31,190 nt of DNA, taken from the NCBI GenBank assembly GCA_014084085.1, contig NPFB01000190.1, positions 1 to 31,190 on the forward strand, written 5' to 3'. Below, one piece after another: positions 20,001-27,700 of the stretch. The notes beneath the pieces are model-generated. The model searched no databases. It had not been told where the DNA came from and worked only from the letters and a program-made list of their open reading frames with translations. The translations under genes were made by a program, and so were the position numbers. The number at the start of each line of letters is the position of its first letter. Position 1 is the stretch's first letter. The DNA comes from Hondaea fermentalgiana. Taxonomy: Eukaryota; Sar; Bigyra; Thraustochytrida; Thraustochytriidae.

Positions 20001-23000
20001 TCTTACACGTACGACAAGCTCGGTCTGGACGTGGACTTTGTCGTGCCTTTTGCGGCTGCCGCGCAGCAGGGCAAGGACATTTCCTCGATCGACGCTTCGT
20101 CTGAGGTCTCGCACCGCATGATGATGACCAACGTGGTCCGTCTTCTCGGCGCCCTCAAGGACGCCAAGGCGTCGCGTGACATCACCACGCGCCCTGCCAT
20201 GGTGCTCATCCCGTGCTCCCCGAACCATGGTGAGTTTGGCCAGGATGGCCTTTACGCCGAGTCCAAGCTTGGATGCGAGGCCCTGCTCAACAAGTGGTCG
20301 AGCGAGGGCTGGGGCGACTACCTCAGTCTTGCGGCGTGCGTTATTGGCTGGACGCGTTCTGCGCTGATGCAGCACAACAACATTGTGGCACCGGGCATCG
20401 AGAAGCTTGGTTGCCGCACTTTTGCCCCCGAGGAGACGAACTTTAACCTTGTGGGTCTCCTGCACCCGCGCATGGTCACCCTCGCTGCGGAGGAGCCGCT
20501 GTGGGCCGATCTCACGGGCTGCTGGACGGTCATTCCGAACATGAAGGACGCCGCTGACGGCCTCCGTAGCGGTCTCATGTCCAAGTCGCGCGTCGCGCGC
20601 GCCATTGCCGCGAGCAACCAGCTCGAGGAGGCCAAGTCGGCCGATGCCTCGCACGTGCTGCCGCCGCCGGAGTCGTCTGGTCCGCTTGCCAGCACGCGGC
20701 TGGGCATGACGCCCTTCCCGGCGCTTCCGTCGGAGGAGGCGCGCAAGTCGCTCAGTGCGCTCGAGGGCATGGTTGACCTCCGCAAGGTTGTGGTCGTGGT
20801 GGGCTACGGTGAGGTCGGCCCTTGGGGTAACGCCCGCACGCGCTGGGAGATGGAGAGCTATGGCGAGTTCTCGCTCGAGGGCTCGATCGAGCTCGCCTGG
20901 ATGGTCGGTCTCATCAAGCACCATGACGGCCCGCTCCCCTCGGGCCCGCCGCGGTCCAAGTACACGGGCTGGGTGGACGCCGCTTCGGGCGAGCCTGTGG
21001 CCGACAACGAGATCAAGCGCCGTTACGAGGAGCACATGCTCAAGAGCTGCGGTATCCGCATCGTTGAGCCCGAGCTCTTCGAGGGCTACAACCCTGAGGC
21101 CAAGCGCTTCCTGCATTCGGTCGTTCTCGACCGCGACATGCCCCCTGTCGAGCTCTCGGGTCTCGAGGAGGGTCTTCAGTACCGCAACGAGCTCGGTGCG
21201 GACTGCTGCGACGTGTGGCAGAAGCCTTCCGATGGCCAGTGGATGATGCGAGTCAAGAAGGGCGCCGAGGTGTCGATCGCCAAGGCGCTCAAGTTCAACC
21301 GCAACATTGCGGGCCAGATCCCGACCGGATGGGACGCGCGTCGCTTTGGCCTCCCCGAGGACATTGCCACGGGTGTCGACCCCGTGACGCTGTACACGTT
21401 GGTGAGTACTGTGGAGGCCCTCATGGCCGCCGGTCTTTCGGACCCGTACGAGCTTTACCAGTACGTGCATGTCAGCGAGGTGGGCAACACCTCGGGTGGT
21501 GGCATGGGCGGCATGCGCTCGCTCAAGCGTCTCTTCCACCAGCGTGCGCTCGACGAGGACATCCCGAGCGACACGCTTGCGGAGTCATTTATCAACACCA
21601 TGCCTGCGTGGGTTAACATGCTCTTGATGAGCAGCTCGGGTCCGATCAAGACCCCAGTCGGTGCTTGCGCCACGGCCGCCGAGTCGCTCGACATTGGTAT
21701 GGAGACGATTCTCAGTGGCAAGGCCCGCGTCGTCATTGCTGGTGGCTACGATGACTTTGGCGAGGAGGGCAGCTACGAGTTCGCGCAAATGGGCGCGACC
21801 AACAACACTGACCTCGATTCGGGCCGTGGTCGCACTGTCCGCGAGAGCTCGCGCCCCATGTCGAGCTCGCGTGCTGGCTTTGTGGAGTCCCAGGGTGCCG
21901 GTATGCAGGTCCTCATGGATGCCGAGCTTGCTCTCGAGATGGGTGCTCCCATCTTTGCGGTGCTCGCTCTCACGAGCACGGCCACGGACAAGCAAGGACG
22001 TTCGATCCCTGCGCCGGGTCGCGGTATTCTCACCTCGGCCCGCGAGAGCAGCTCTGGTGGTGCGCCTTCGCCGCTTCTTTCGCTGGAGCGTCGCCGTGCG
22101 GGTCTCAAGATGGAGCTCGAGGCGCTCGAGAGCCTGAACAAGCAAAAGTCGGACGCCGAGGGCGAGGATGCGGCCTTTTTGGAGCGTCTTATCCAGCGTC
22201 GCCGCGCCGCTGCGCTCGAGACCTGGGGCCAGGGCTTTTTCAAGAATGACCCGAGCATTGCGCCTCTGCGTGGCGCTCTGGCTGTGTACGGCCTTGGCGT
22301 CGATGACCTCGGTGTGGCCAGCTTCCACGGTACCTCGACCAAGCTCAACGACACGAACGAGTCCGGCGTGCTTAACAAGCAGATGGAGCACCTTGGTCGC
22401 TCCAAGGGTAACGTGCTCTTTGTTGTGGCGCAAAAGTACCTTACGGGCCACCCCAAGGGTGCGGCCTGCGCCTGGATGTTGAACGGCCTGATCCAGTGCA
22501 TGAACGATGCTCGTGTGCCGGGCAACCGCAACCTCGACAACGTCGATGTCAAGTTGCAGAAGAACTCGTACCTCGTGTACCCGAACGAGCCCGTGGAGCT
22601 GCCTAAGATCGAGGCTGCCCTGCTCAAGAGCTTTGGCTTTGGCCAGGCCGGTGCCGAGGTCGTCATTGTGCATCCGGACCGCCTGCTCGCGACGCTCTCC
22701 AAGGACGTCTTTGACAAGTACGCCGAGACGCGCAGCCTGCGCGAGCGCCGTACCTTCCGTACTTCGCAGAATGTCATGACTGGCGTGCGCAAGTACGTTG
22801 TGGTCAAGGAGGCCCCTCCTTACCCGGAGGAGCTCGAGGAGGCCGTGTACCTGGATCCTCTTGCGCGCGCCACATACAGCGCCGCCTCTGGCACCTGGGA
22901 GTTCCGCTCGGCCGCCGGCGTCACGTCGAGCGGCATGCCGCGTATCGCTGCGCAGGCATCTGGCGCCGCGCAGGTGCCCGCAGGCCCCACCGAGGCGGTT

Positions 23001-23489
23001 GCCCCTCAGGGTCTTCAGGTTTCGGCCAAGGACCGTCTCCGTATGACGCTGCAGGAGCAGGCGGAGGGCATGTCTTCCAACTTTGGTGGATCCGGTGTTG
23101 GCGTCGGTGTCGACGTTGAGAACGTCAGCACCTTTGCCGACTTTGCCGGCTCGAAGCAGGACTTTATCGCGCGCAACTTTACGGAGCGCGAGATTGCGTA
23201 CTGCCGCGCGGCTGCGGATCCTGCGGCCTCGTTTGCGGGCCGCTGGGCTGCCAAGGAGGCGCTCGTCAAGGCTCTCTCGAGCCTCGCGCCGGAGCAGCGC
23301 CCGCTCTGGTCGGGCGGCCACGCTCCTCTTGTGGACATCGAGATCGTCCCGAACCCTTCGGGCGCGCCGGTGGTCCAGCTCCACGGTCACCCGCAGCAGG
23401 TGTCCGAGATGCTTGCTGTCAACAACCTCACAGTTTCCATCTCGCACACGGCTGACGTTGCCGTCGCCAACGCCGTTGTGCGCAAGTAA
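11088..23489 (+). CDS. FAS: Single-chain type I fatty acid synthase (beta-alpha fusion, two ACPs, C-terminal PPTase)
   Basis: A 4,133-residue intron-free protein that makes saturated acyl-CoA from acetyl- and malonyl-CoA in the cytosol. Domain order follows fungal Fas1 then Fas2: acetyltransferase (~1-400, GHSQG, Ser158); FMN enoyl reductase (~480-860); hot-dog dehydratase (~1100-1560, Asp1473 and His1478 in RDANPIH); malonyl/palmitoyl transferase (~1580-2030, GHSLG, Ser1723); Ala/Pro linker (~2061-2118); ACP1 (Ser2160) and ACP2 (Ser2350), each with the fungal-type structural helices; ketoreductase (~2885-3120, TGAGSGSIG, Tyr3056 and Lys3060); ketosynthase (~3230-3900, Cys3527, His3747, His3788); AcpS-type phosphopantetheinyl transferase (~4003-4133, Asp4009, Glu4011, Glu4057). 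All expected catalytic residues are present, so it should be active and self-priming. There is no thioesterase; release as acyl-CoA by the MPT is expected. Similar single-chain enzymes are known from Schizochytrium. Codon use is strongly biased to C/G endings. Confidence 0.98.
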   Translation: MAQPESTTPTMTPEEGQIEVAPQQDNAQVKKHCFADADVATCIAAFGGQGSDWLSELRSLQEKGQTNVRETIELALDKLEDIVKAEPWYEEHGGCDIRAWLESDDDVPNFDLLRYAPVSFPLIFLTQMCNYMRVLEKLGTCHEDALQKGWVKASLGHSQGVVSAAVVAAANTDRELRNLVVSGLEYMSKVGITAQRTLDYELGRRNAGPETPMLAVQGMDEKILTKAFKAAVSLSNEKQAMMAKISPTAAAAAPAAVSDEERFSIALRNGHDDFVVCGEPKDLRVLRKVIEKQSAEPGKEAQARTPFSKRKPVTQTTFLRMTAVFHSALNKDALAQINAWAPESAFGKAFAQASLRVPVFDTKSGANLQDVPAADVVAHLTTNMLIERADVLISLRAAETKTDASHLLCFGPGRVAGHLMAHALVGTGIQVVQAADPDTPNDSKRSSAISFGSVLEAQSPEAVPTAPEWSKKFAPRIAVRASDGERVLMTKFTSTLGRAPVLMSGMTPTTSFHGVDLVAAASNAGFNAELAAGGLPTPDIFKSKVLELASKLNPGVGISINMLYLNAYQWGFQFPLVVELAKQGVPIESITIGAGVPSEDKAGDIFDGLQSAGINLIAFKPGSKQAIKDVCALAALRPSMNVMLQWTSGRGGGHHSFEDFHEPLLSTYEEIRSHDNIVLVIGSGFGDAQSVLTYLDGSWSQNETFGRLAKMPVDGVLFGSRCMVALEAATAPEVKQLIVDAEGLEDELSWEKSYEEVAGGVVTVKSELGEPIHKIATRGILLWREFDKRFFDQPRGEKRRNAIMSAKDEIIARLNADFQKPYFGRKSDGSTCDVEEMTYAEVLERMVELMHVKNGGDKAGRLAPTRWIDPTFCSRVLLMMQRAAARFAPKGKKTAAVVPDNKLLKEDPDAAIAKFFDAIPALRESLMADDDVTYFLDLCKVPTRGKPVNFIPVVDEDLGFWLKKDSLWYSEQLDAVPGRDPGRVCILHGPVAARFSTKVDEPIADILGGIHADIVKSIKCDEIKVSVLSPQSLHDASILRIISETPFLVRGKSFVANPIGRVVKREGFEHSSFGEDGITVQDPERGLTVATVSQVGSSGTEIEFKVFDKEAGAVLKQTFTVDLTSPRPLFQTEENNLAATKQLYRAAWDCQDEYHAGDTFTDEITVTADNIEAFNLGTSDEYSGNAEAPTDISIMAGWRPLARALFVEELKSNLLKLVHLTNGIRLPNPATRTPVKAGEVIRSEARITGITIQPKVGKKVQVKGRITRAKDSTSEPQMWVEMNSEFLIRGINETPEEYATTFEETPAERHVIEVKDETVAELLMSRAWIKLESGVKIHEGDRVTIDLGTISNRFAGPGRLVDIKASGNVFIESTAKSPRQFPASPSHSAGSVPSDDFINVGSTSGTSKIGVVDFATSDGQEFQVNPVLSFLEKYSEAKNLGYVAENGGYELFDEPAVVKAPADCTTYARGSRDANPIHREEAFAVLADLPDGKPIVHGMWTACMARARLEEIAAKGDLKRIVSYEASFVDMVHCSDELVVTAKQTGVKNGLMLVTVSVNRTSDRALVMTARAELEQPSTAYLFTGQGSASKGMGMDRYAASATVRNVWDRAEDYLRARFGFSILQIVRENPKSFTVHFGGPRGKAIRENLRNLTAQDPSTGQNVPLLPEISATTKSFTFNSPTGLLFATQFSQPALVLVQKAAFEELREAGLVPEKALFAGHSLGEYAALAGYADSLTIEDLVETVFLRGMVMQNAVPRDSEGRSNYAMVAANPLRVGRGFTPEMLSEIVDLITENEEMGKPLLQIVNFNVRFTQYVVAGELLALDALAEALNLAFAKGVRDVAALAEHGAKTAQASLAKRNGRAEPLKRGKATIPLPGIDVPFHSRKLLPGVGAFRKLLAPRFSLQTMEKIIDRLVGNYIPNVTAEVLSLDRAYAEKVQKVTGSQPMAELLEDFDTATDAEKVRTLVIELLAHQFAMPVRWIETQDLMFGSHVERVIEMGPSATLTAMAKQTVKSGAYGDADEYSPEIMWWKQDRDSVYYEVENVGPSFGDYMDERAALEEELAAAKAAKAEPKAEAAPKAEAAPAPKAAAPAPKAAAPAPAAPAPAAPAPAPAAGGSVADAPPDAKHVLRALLAAKLKKSMGDVPASTTVQALSAGRSAVQNEVMGELSAEFKGAIPDNAGEMPLAELGGNLSSYKDPGPVTQKLVARTLSAALPGGFGANAAKDYLGQHWGLGAGRTFSVLLHATTMAPEKRLKSEEEGKQWLDDACKSYGEDAGVSLSPGGGSAGAAAAAPMMMMQQSAGPAAAPPPDAPVSALHAMRVMLAAKFEKGFADVADSATVAALSNGKSAVQNEVAGDFGAEFGEVEEAAQTPLSELAGKVQGSYNGPGKVLTRDVNKLLGQCLPGGFGASAARSYLSGDRMLPAGRVESVLIHGLCMAPKGRLGSPEDAKAWLDSLCSAYGSFAGITIPTPGSGGGGAAMGFAGGPQVSSAELNALKSDVQAMVESQLDALRRFLDIDPLHADKLLDLEKQVRAETESKLDSIHAEMTVDFCERVQPQFDENRVRVYDSFWNWVVQDAMQMHLHVLGRLEAARQGKEIDASADSNPHFDEMSKWLLGSSSSEAPPIAWFRNFLCNRATPQLLQAVKFFANSMHDAGYVDYAQAISLLAEQVKNWLNNVPVHVANFEPKAPQVRVLDDGVVDYFEIDRDGVNDAARYVAEMSRGLYYKRTGPSRVENPTQTVNVAGDGRLTLLELPPSQSEIEAVAGAGWRLPRSEAELARELTGEPLSLDTSETSSEEGDLPDGPTLDRLRASVNRGVGGDEAEGGEGKISTASLKNGYESIHVSKQVPYVHLKSLSGVDKSVRILNEQLTSEYFSCMDEIATSGVSFAGQVALVTGAGSGSIGAELVKSLLEGGATVLAAIRTARSEAALTKEYARFQSIYKEFGAKDSKLYLVPCNCASQQDMKSLVSYTYDKLGLDVDFVVPFAAAAQQGKDISSIDASSEVSHRMMMTNVVRLLGALKDAKASRDITTRPAMVLIPCSPNHGEFGQDGLYAESKLGCEALLNKWSSEGWGDYLSLAACVIGWTRSALMQHNNIVAPGIEKLGCRTFAPEETNFNLVGLLHPRMVTLAAEEPLWADLTGCWTVIPNMKDAADGLRSGLMSKSRVARAIAASNQLEEAKSADASHVLPPPESSGPLASTRLGMTPFPALPSEEARKSLSALEGMVDLRKVVVVVGYGEVGPWGNARTRWEMESYGEFSLEGSIELAWMVGLIKHHDGPLPSGPPRSKYTGWVDAASGEPVADNEIKRRYEEHMLKSCGIRIVEPELFEGYNPEAKRFLHSVVLDRDMPPVELSGLEEGLQYRNELGADCCDVWQKPSDGQWMMRVKKGAEVSIAKALKFNRNIAGQIPTGWDARRFGLPEDIATGVDPVTLYTLVSTVEALMAAGLSDPYELYQYVHVSEVGNTSGGGMGGMRSLKRLFHQRALDEDIPSDTLAESFINTMPAWVNMLLMSSSGPIKTPVGACATAAESLDIGMETILSGKARVVIAGGYDDFGEEGSYEFAQMGATNNTDLDSGRGRTVRESSRPMSSSRAGFVESQGAGMQVLMDAELALEMGAPIFAVLALTSTATDKQGRSIPAPGRGILTSARESSSGGAPSPLLSLERRRAGLKMELEALESLNKQKSDAEGEDAAFLERLIQRRRAAALETWGQGFFKNDPSIAPLRGALAVYGLGVDDLGVASFHGTSTKLNDTNESGVLNKQMEHLGRSKGNVLFVVAQKYLTGHPKGAACAWMLNGLIQCMNDARVPGNRNLDNVDVKLQKNSYLVYPNEPVELPKIEAALLKSFGFGQAGAEVVIVHPDRLLATLSKDVFDKYAETRSLRERRTFRTSQNVMTGVRKYVVVKEAPPYPEELEEAVYLDPLARATYSAASGTWEFRSAAGVTSSGMPRIAAQASGAAQVPAGPTEAVAPQGLQVSAKDRLRMTLQEQAEGMSSNFGGSGVGVGVDVENVSTFADFAGSKQDFIARNFTEREIAYCRAAADPAASFAGRWAAKEALVKALSSLAPEQRPLWSGGHAPLVDIEIVPNPSGAPVVQLHGHPQQVSEMLAVNNLTVSISHTADVAVANAVVRK
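17448..18495 (+). repeat. Tandem duplication encoding the two ACP modules
   Basis: Two homologous in-frame modules have phosphopantetheine serine codons at 17565 (AGRSAVQNEV) and 18135 (NGKSAVQNEV), exactly 570 nt or 190 codons apart. Each continues through a PGGFGA motif and a W-L-D, C-x-x-Y-G segment, so the helical structural subdomain of fungal ACPs was duplicated with the carrier. A Gly/Ala/Met-rich linker separates them. The copies have diverged clearly, so the duplication is not recent. Confidence 0.93.
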
Positions 23490-23700
23490 GTATATGCAAA
23501 TCTTGCTTCAAACTCGATCACCATCGATCGAGAAGATATAAATCAATCAATCAACACAATCCAAAATGATGTTCATGTTGTGAATGAAAGAAGTTTCCCT
23601 TTCAGTTAGCTCTTGGGGTAGGCCTACTCACTCACTCGCTGGGCGGAAACATGATAAAAAAGGGTCGTAACTATGGCGAACCGAGGTCGATCTGTACCTC

Positions 23701-24051
23701 TTGTCGATTTACCGATACAAAAAGGGAACAAAACCTCCTGTGCATCTTTGTTTCCCGATACTCACTCACTTGTCGGAAGAGAGCGTGTGGGAAAGGCTGA
23801 CGGTCATGGTTATAGCCGCAGCCGCTGTGGCAGCTTACCTATTGTCCATTTACCGAACAAAGAGGGAACAAAACCTCCTGTGCATCTTGGTTTCCTCTTC
23901 TGTCGATCCATGTCAGGTGCGTGCATGTAGTTTCCTCTTTCTGTCGACCCACCACCTCACGTGCGTGTATCTTTATTTCCTCTTTAGTCGATTTACGTCT
24001 TGTCACGTGCGTGCATTTTATTTCATCTTTATGTCGATCCACACGTGGATC
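23701..24051. repeat. Degenerate tandem repeats with CACGTG boxes
   Basis: Units begin with a TTGTCGATTTACC- or CTGTCGATCCA-like string at about 23701, 23841, 23900, 23941, 23986 and 24031. The first two share GGGAACAAAACCTCCTGTGC; later ones share GTGCGTG and TTTCCTCTTT and are about 40-46 bp long. CACGTG occurs at 23958, 24004 and 24042. The last lies inside GATCCAC-AC-GTGGATC, an inverted repeat at 24036-24051. Confidence 0.75.
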
Positions 24052-24131
24052 TTACCTTACCTCTCCATTTTCCTCTTGTCCATCCACTACTGTGGCTGTA
24101 TAGCGTGAGCGGCTCACTGTATACTCTTCCT

Positions 24132-24228
24132 CGAGGATATCCTCGGCTCTCAACCTCAACCCTTGAATATCCTCGTCTCCGTTGCGGTCTCCCAGCATAT
24201 CCTCTCTAACCCATTCTATCCTCGGCCG
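24132..24228. promoter_or_regulatory. ATATCCTC motif repeated at exact 30-bp spacing
   Basis: ATATCCTC starts at 24137, 24167 and 24197, and a variant CTATCCTC at 24216. The first lies within the perfect 14-bp palindrome CGAGGATATCCTCG (24132-24145). Sequence between the copies is not conserved, which favours a spaced binding site over a simple tandem repeat. It lies about 550-640 bp upstream of the Pumilio start. Confidence 0.5.
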
Positions 24229-24560
24229 CGGCCGTCCAGTCAGCCGAGCCGCCGCGCTCCGCGTCCCTTGACCGCGGCGGCGAAGAGGCGAACGCGGCAC
24301 AGTGGGGTATCCCGGGATAACCCACTTGCGCGCGGCGCGGGAACAGCGGCTCGGAAGCGTCTGGAAGTGCGGAAAGGAAAGGAGAGAGCAGAGCAGAGCA
24401 GAGCGGAGTCCATCCGCGCGAGGCCGAGCGAGGCGCGCGGCGGAGCGAGCGGACGCGGCCGGAGGCGGCGCGCGCGCTTGCGCGGAGGCGCGGAGGCGCG
24501 CGGCCCCTGCGAGGCCGGCCGGCCGGCCGCGCGCGGAGCGGCGTCGGGCGCGCTGGCGCG

Positions 24561-24585
24561 GATCGGATCGGATCGGATCGGATCG
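24561..24585. repeat. (GATCG)5 pentanucleotide repeat
   Basis: Five perfect GATCG units about 190 bp upstream of the chosen Pumilio start codon, in its GC-rich leader. Confidence 0.9.
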
Positions 24586-24772
24586 TTCAAAAACCTCCAG
24601 GGCCAAGGCGAGACCGGCAGGCGAGAGCAAGCAAGCCCAGCCGCGCGAACTCCGCGAGGCGCGCGTGCCCGCGTGCGCGCGAGCGCGCGAGCGGCGAGCT
24701 CGCTTGCTTGCTCGCGTGGCTGCGCGCGGCGCTGCGCGGAGACGCGGAGCAGCGGCGGCGCGATCTGCGGAG

Positions 24773-27700
24773 ATGCAGAATGTGAGGGATGATCACGGGC
24801 TGCGCGAGCGCGACCTGCAGACGCAGGCGCGCGGCGAGGAGGCGCAGGAAGGCGAGGACGAGGAGGGCGGCGAGGCGCGCGCCAGGGAGAGGGCGCGGCA
24901 TCACAAGTCGCTGACGTGGGACCAGTTCTCCTTCGACACCCTGCTGCCCAGCCTGCAGAGCGAGCTGCCCGAAGGCGAGCAGTCCCACGACGCCGCGGAC
25001 GAGGACTCGAACGCCGCGGCGGCAGCGGCTGCCTCGGCGGCGGCTGCGCTCGCAGACGGAGACTCCCCGCACGGGCGCCACCAGGCGGCCCAACATCGCG
25101 GCGCCAGGCGGCCCAGCGACCTCGTCTTTGTGAGCGGCGGCGGCGACGGCAGCGGCAGCGGCAGAGGAGGCCGGGGAGGAGACGCGGACCACGATGCTGT
25201 GCTTCCGCAGTCCATGCCGTGGCTCACTGAGCACGCAGAGGGCTCGCTGGGCGGCTTTGGGGGCTTCTCATCATCGTCCTCGAGCACGGCCTCGGTATCT
25301 TCATCGCAAGCAGGGCGCGGCACCGCATCTCCTGGGGGAGGAGGAGGAGGAGGAGGAGGAGGAGGTCACCGTCGCAGCGCGACCATGGGGTCGCCCTCGA
25401 GCTCGCTCGCAGATGACTTTGACATCTCTACACTGACTGCATCTCTTTCCCTCTCTGATGCTTTGCTGGACGCTCCCGTCGGCAGTCGTGACCATGCCAT
25501 GTCTGGTCTTGATGGCGGGGACGGCGGAAACGTGGTCAGGCGAGGAAACGGCAACGACAGCGGCGGCGACATCGCCCAAGGGCATTCGGGCAAAGAGGAC
25601 AAGGAGATCAATATCTTTAACGACTCAGTCTTTCGCCCGTCGCCGTCAAAGCATCGCCGTTCCCATACGCACACGGCTGCGGCAGGGTATGCGCCGTTTG
25701 GAATTGGGCCCGGCGATTACGAAGCTGGTACGCCCTTTCCCAAGTGGGATCTCCCGGATCGCTCCAGTTCTTCAGCGACGCCTCCTGCGGATAGCAGCGC
25801 GGCTTTTCTGCGCATGCGCGACGTGAATGGTAATGTGCCGGGGCTTCGGGCGGAGCAGCTCGATTCATTCCGTGAGATCTTTGCTCGTCCAAAGGAAAAC
25901 AACAGTGTTGGTTCTCCCTCGGGCTCTCCATTGGCGGGCGCAGTGAATAGTCATATCCGAAGTGGCGCTGAAGATGGCGAGCTGCAGGGAAGCACTCGCA
26001 GCTTGGGCAGCCAGCATCAGCAGCATCAGCACCAGCACCACCAGCAGAGTGCGAATGACCACAGATACAACGAAGATGCCGAGCACTACCAGCAAATGCA
26101 CAGCCATCATGATCGCATGCATCAACAGTACGCAAATTCGCAAATGATGATGGGCCATGGTGGCAGCGGTGGAAGTGGCAACGGAGGGCACGGGTCCCAC
26201 ACCTCGCACTTGCACCACCATCAGCAACACCCGCCACAACACCAGCCACAACACCAGCAAATGCAAAATATCTATCCTGACGCCAATGGAATGTACGCAA
26301 CGGGAGCGTACAACTCTGGCTCTTCATCTTCCATGATGAACATGAACATGAACATGAATATGCACTATCCAGGCATGGCTGGCCAACCTCCGCAGGGCCC
26401 ATCAGACCTCATGATGCACCACCCTTCACAGTCGCACATGGTGCCTCAGCCTTGGATGTACCCCGGGAACTACTACCCGACACCTTCTGGCGGCGGTGGC
26501 GGCGGAGCAGGCTATCTCCCGCCAGGAATGCCCATGGGAGCCGGAATGGGCCATGGCATGTCTGGCGTGGGGTCACCTCCACCATCTCCAGGGCTTCAGG
26601 CTCACGGTCGGGGATCACGCATGGGAGGCGACATGATGGGTGGAGGTCAAGGCGGTGCCGGCGGAGGTAACGCGGGCGGATCTGGGTCTATAGCTCTCCA
26701 TCGCAACGCGCAGCATCACAGCGACCGTCGACACAATGCCGGGCTTATGCATCGCGGCAAGGCTGGCGGTGTATCTGGGAATGGTACCGGCGGAATGGGT
26801 AGCGCGGGAGGTAGCGGTGGCGGCGCCAACAACAATAATAACAGCAACAACAATAGCAACAATAGCAACAACCGAAACTCATGCGTCGCCCTCCTCGAAT
26901 ATCGGGCTTCCGGGACACAGCCCAGTGCAGATGAGCTCAAGGGCCATGTTGTGGAGTTTGCGCGCGACGCAGCCGGTTCCCGCTACCTGCAGTACCTCAA
27001 CGAATCGGCCTCGGACGATGTGAAGCGGCGACTTGTTGACGAGATCTGCACAAATGCCGTGACGCTGATGCAGGACACCTTTGGAAATTATGTGGTGCAG
27101 AATTACTTGGAACGTTCGCCCACGGACGCGCGTGAAAAGATCGGTCTGTGTATGAAGGGTCACATGATGGACCTGTCTTCCAACGCGCATGGGACGCGAG
27201 TTGTGCAGCGCGCCATTACGCTTCTGACCATCGGCCTTCGCAACGAGCTGCTTGGCGAGCTGGTCCTAAGCCCTGATTCCCTGGGCGAGGCTGCGAGAAA
27301 TTCTTTCGCGACGCATTGCATCCAAAAGGTCATGGCTATTGTTCTGGAAGAGGAGAAGGAGCGGCGCAAGCGCGGCGGGCCCGAGGAGAAGCCCGAGAAC
27401 GGCGCGCCGTCTACCGCGGCGCTCTTGGCAGCTGCCGAGCGGGCGGTGGACCTCGACTTTGTGGCACTTTCCAAGCACGCACATTCGTATCGTCTTGTGC
27501 TTTCTGTTCTTGACGACTGCGACGAGGAGCGCAGCGATGCCATGAAATCGATCTTTGCTCAGTTGGCCACCTCCCAGGAAGAGCTCGCCAAGGATCAGCA
27601 CGCCAATTTTGTGCTGCAGCACCTTCTTATGCATGGCGAGTCTCGGCACCAGGAAATGGTTCAGGCCTATGTTGCAGCCAATGTCGTGGAGCTCTCGATG

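Larger units (their letters stand above)
23490..24772. other. Spacer between synthase and Pumilio genes
   Basis: Holds the 3' untranslated region of the synthase (AT-rich, with AATC repeats near 23540 but no AATAAA), then degenerate repeats (23701-24051), a phased ATATCCTC motif (24132-24228) and a GC-rich leader before the Pumilio start. The Pumilio frame stays open back to an ATG at 24302, but that part encodes only Arg/Ala/Gly-rich low-complexity sequence and is treated as leader. Confidence 0.55.

Noticed and set aside
24302..24772. Longer N-terminus for the Pumilio protein starting at 24302
   Set aside because: The extra 157 residues are Ala/Arg/Gly-rich low complexity in a GC-rich leader with pentanucleotide repeats; the ATG at 24773 gives a normal start. 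It is not formally excluded.
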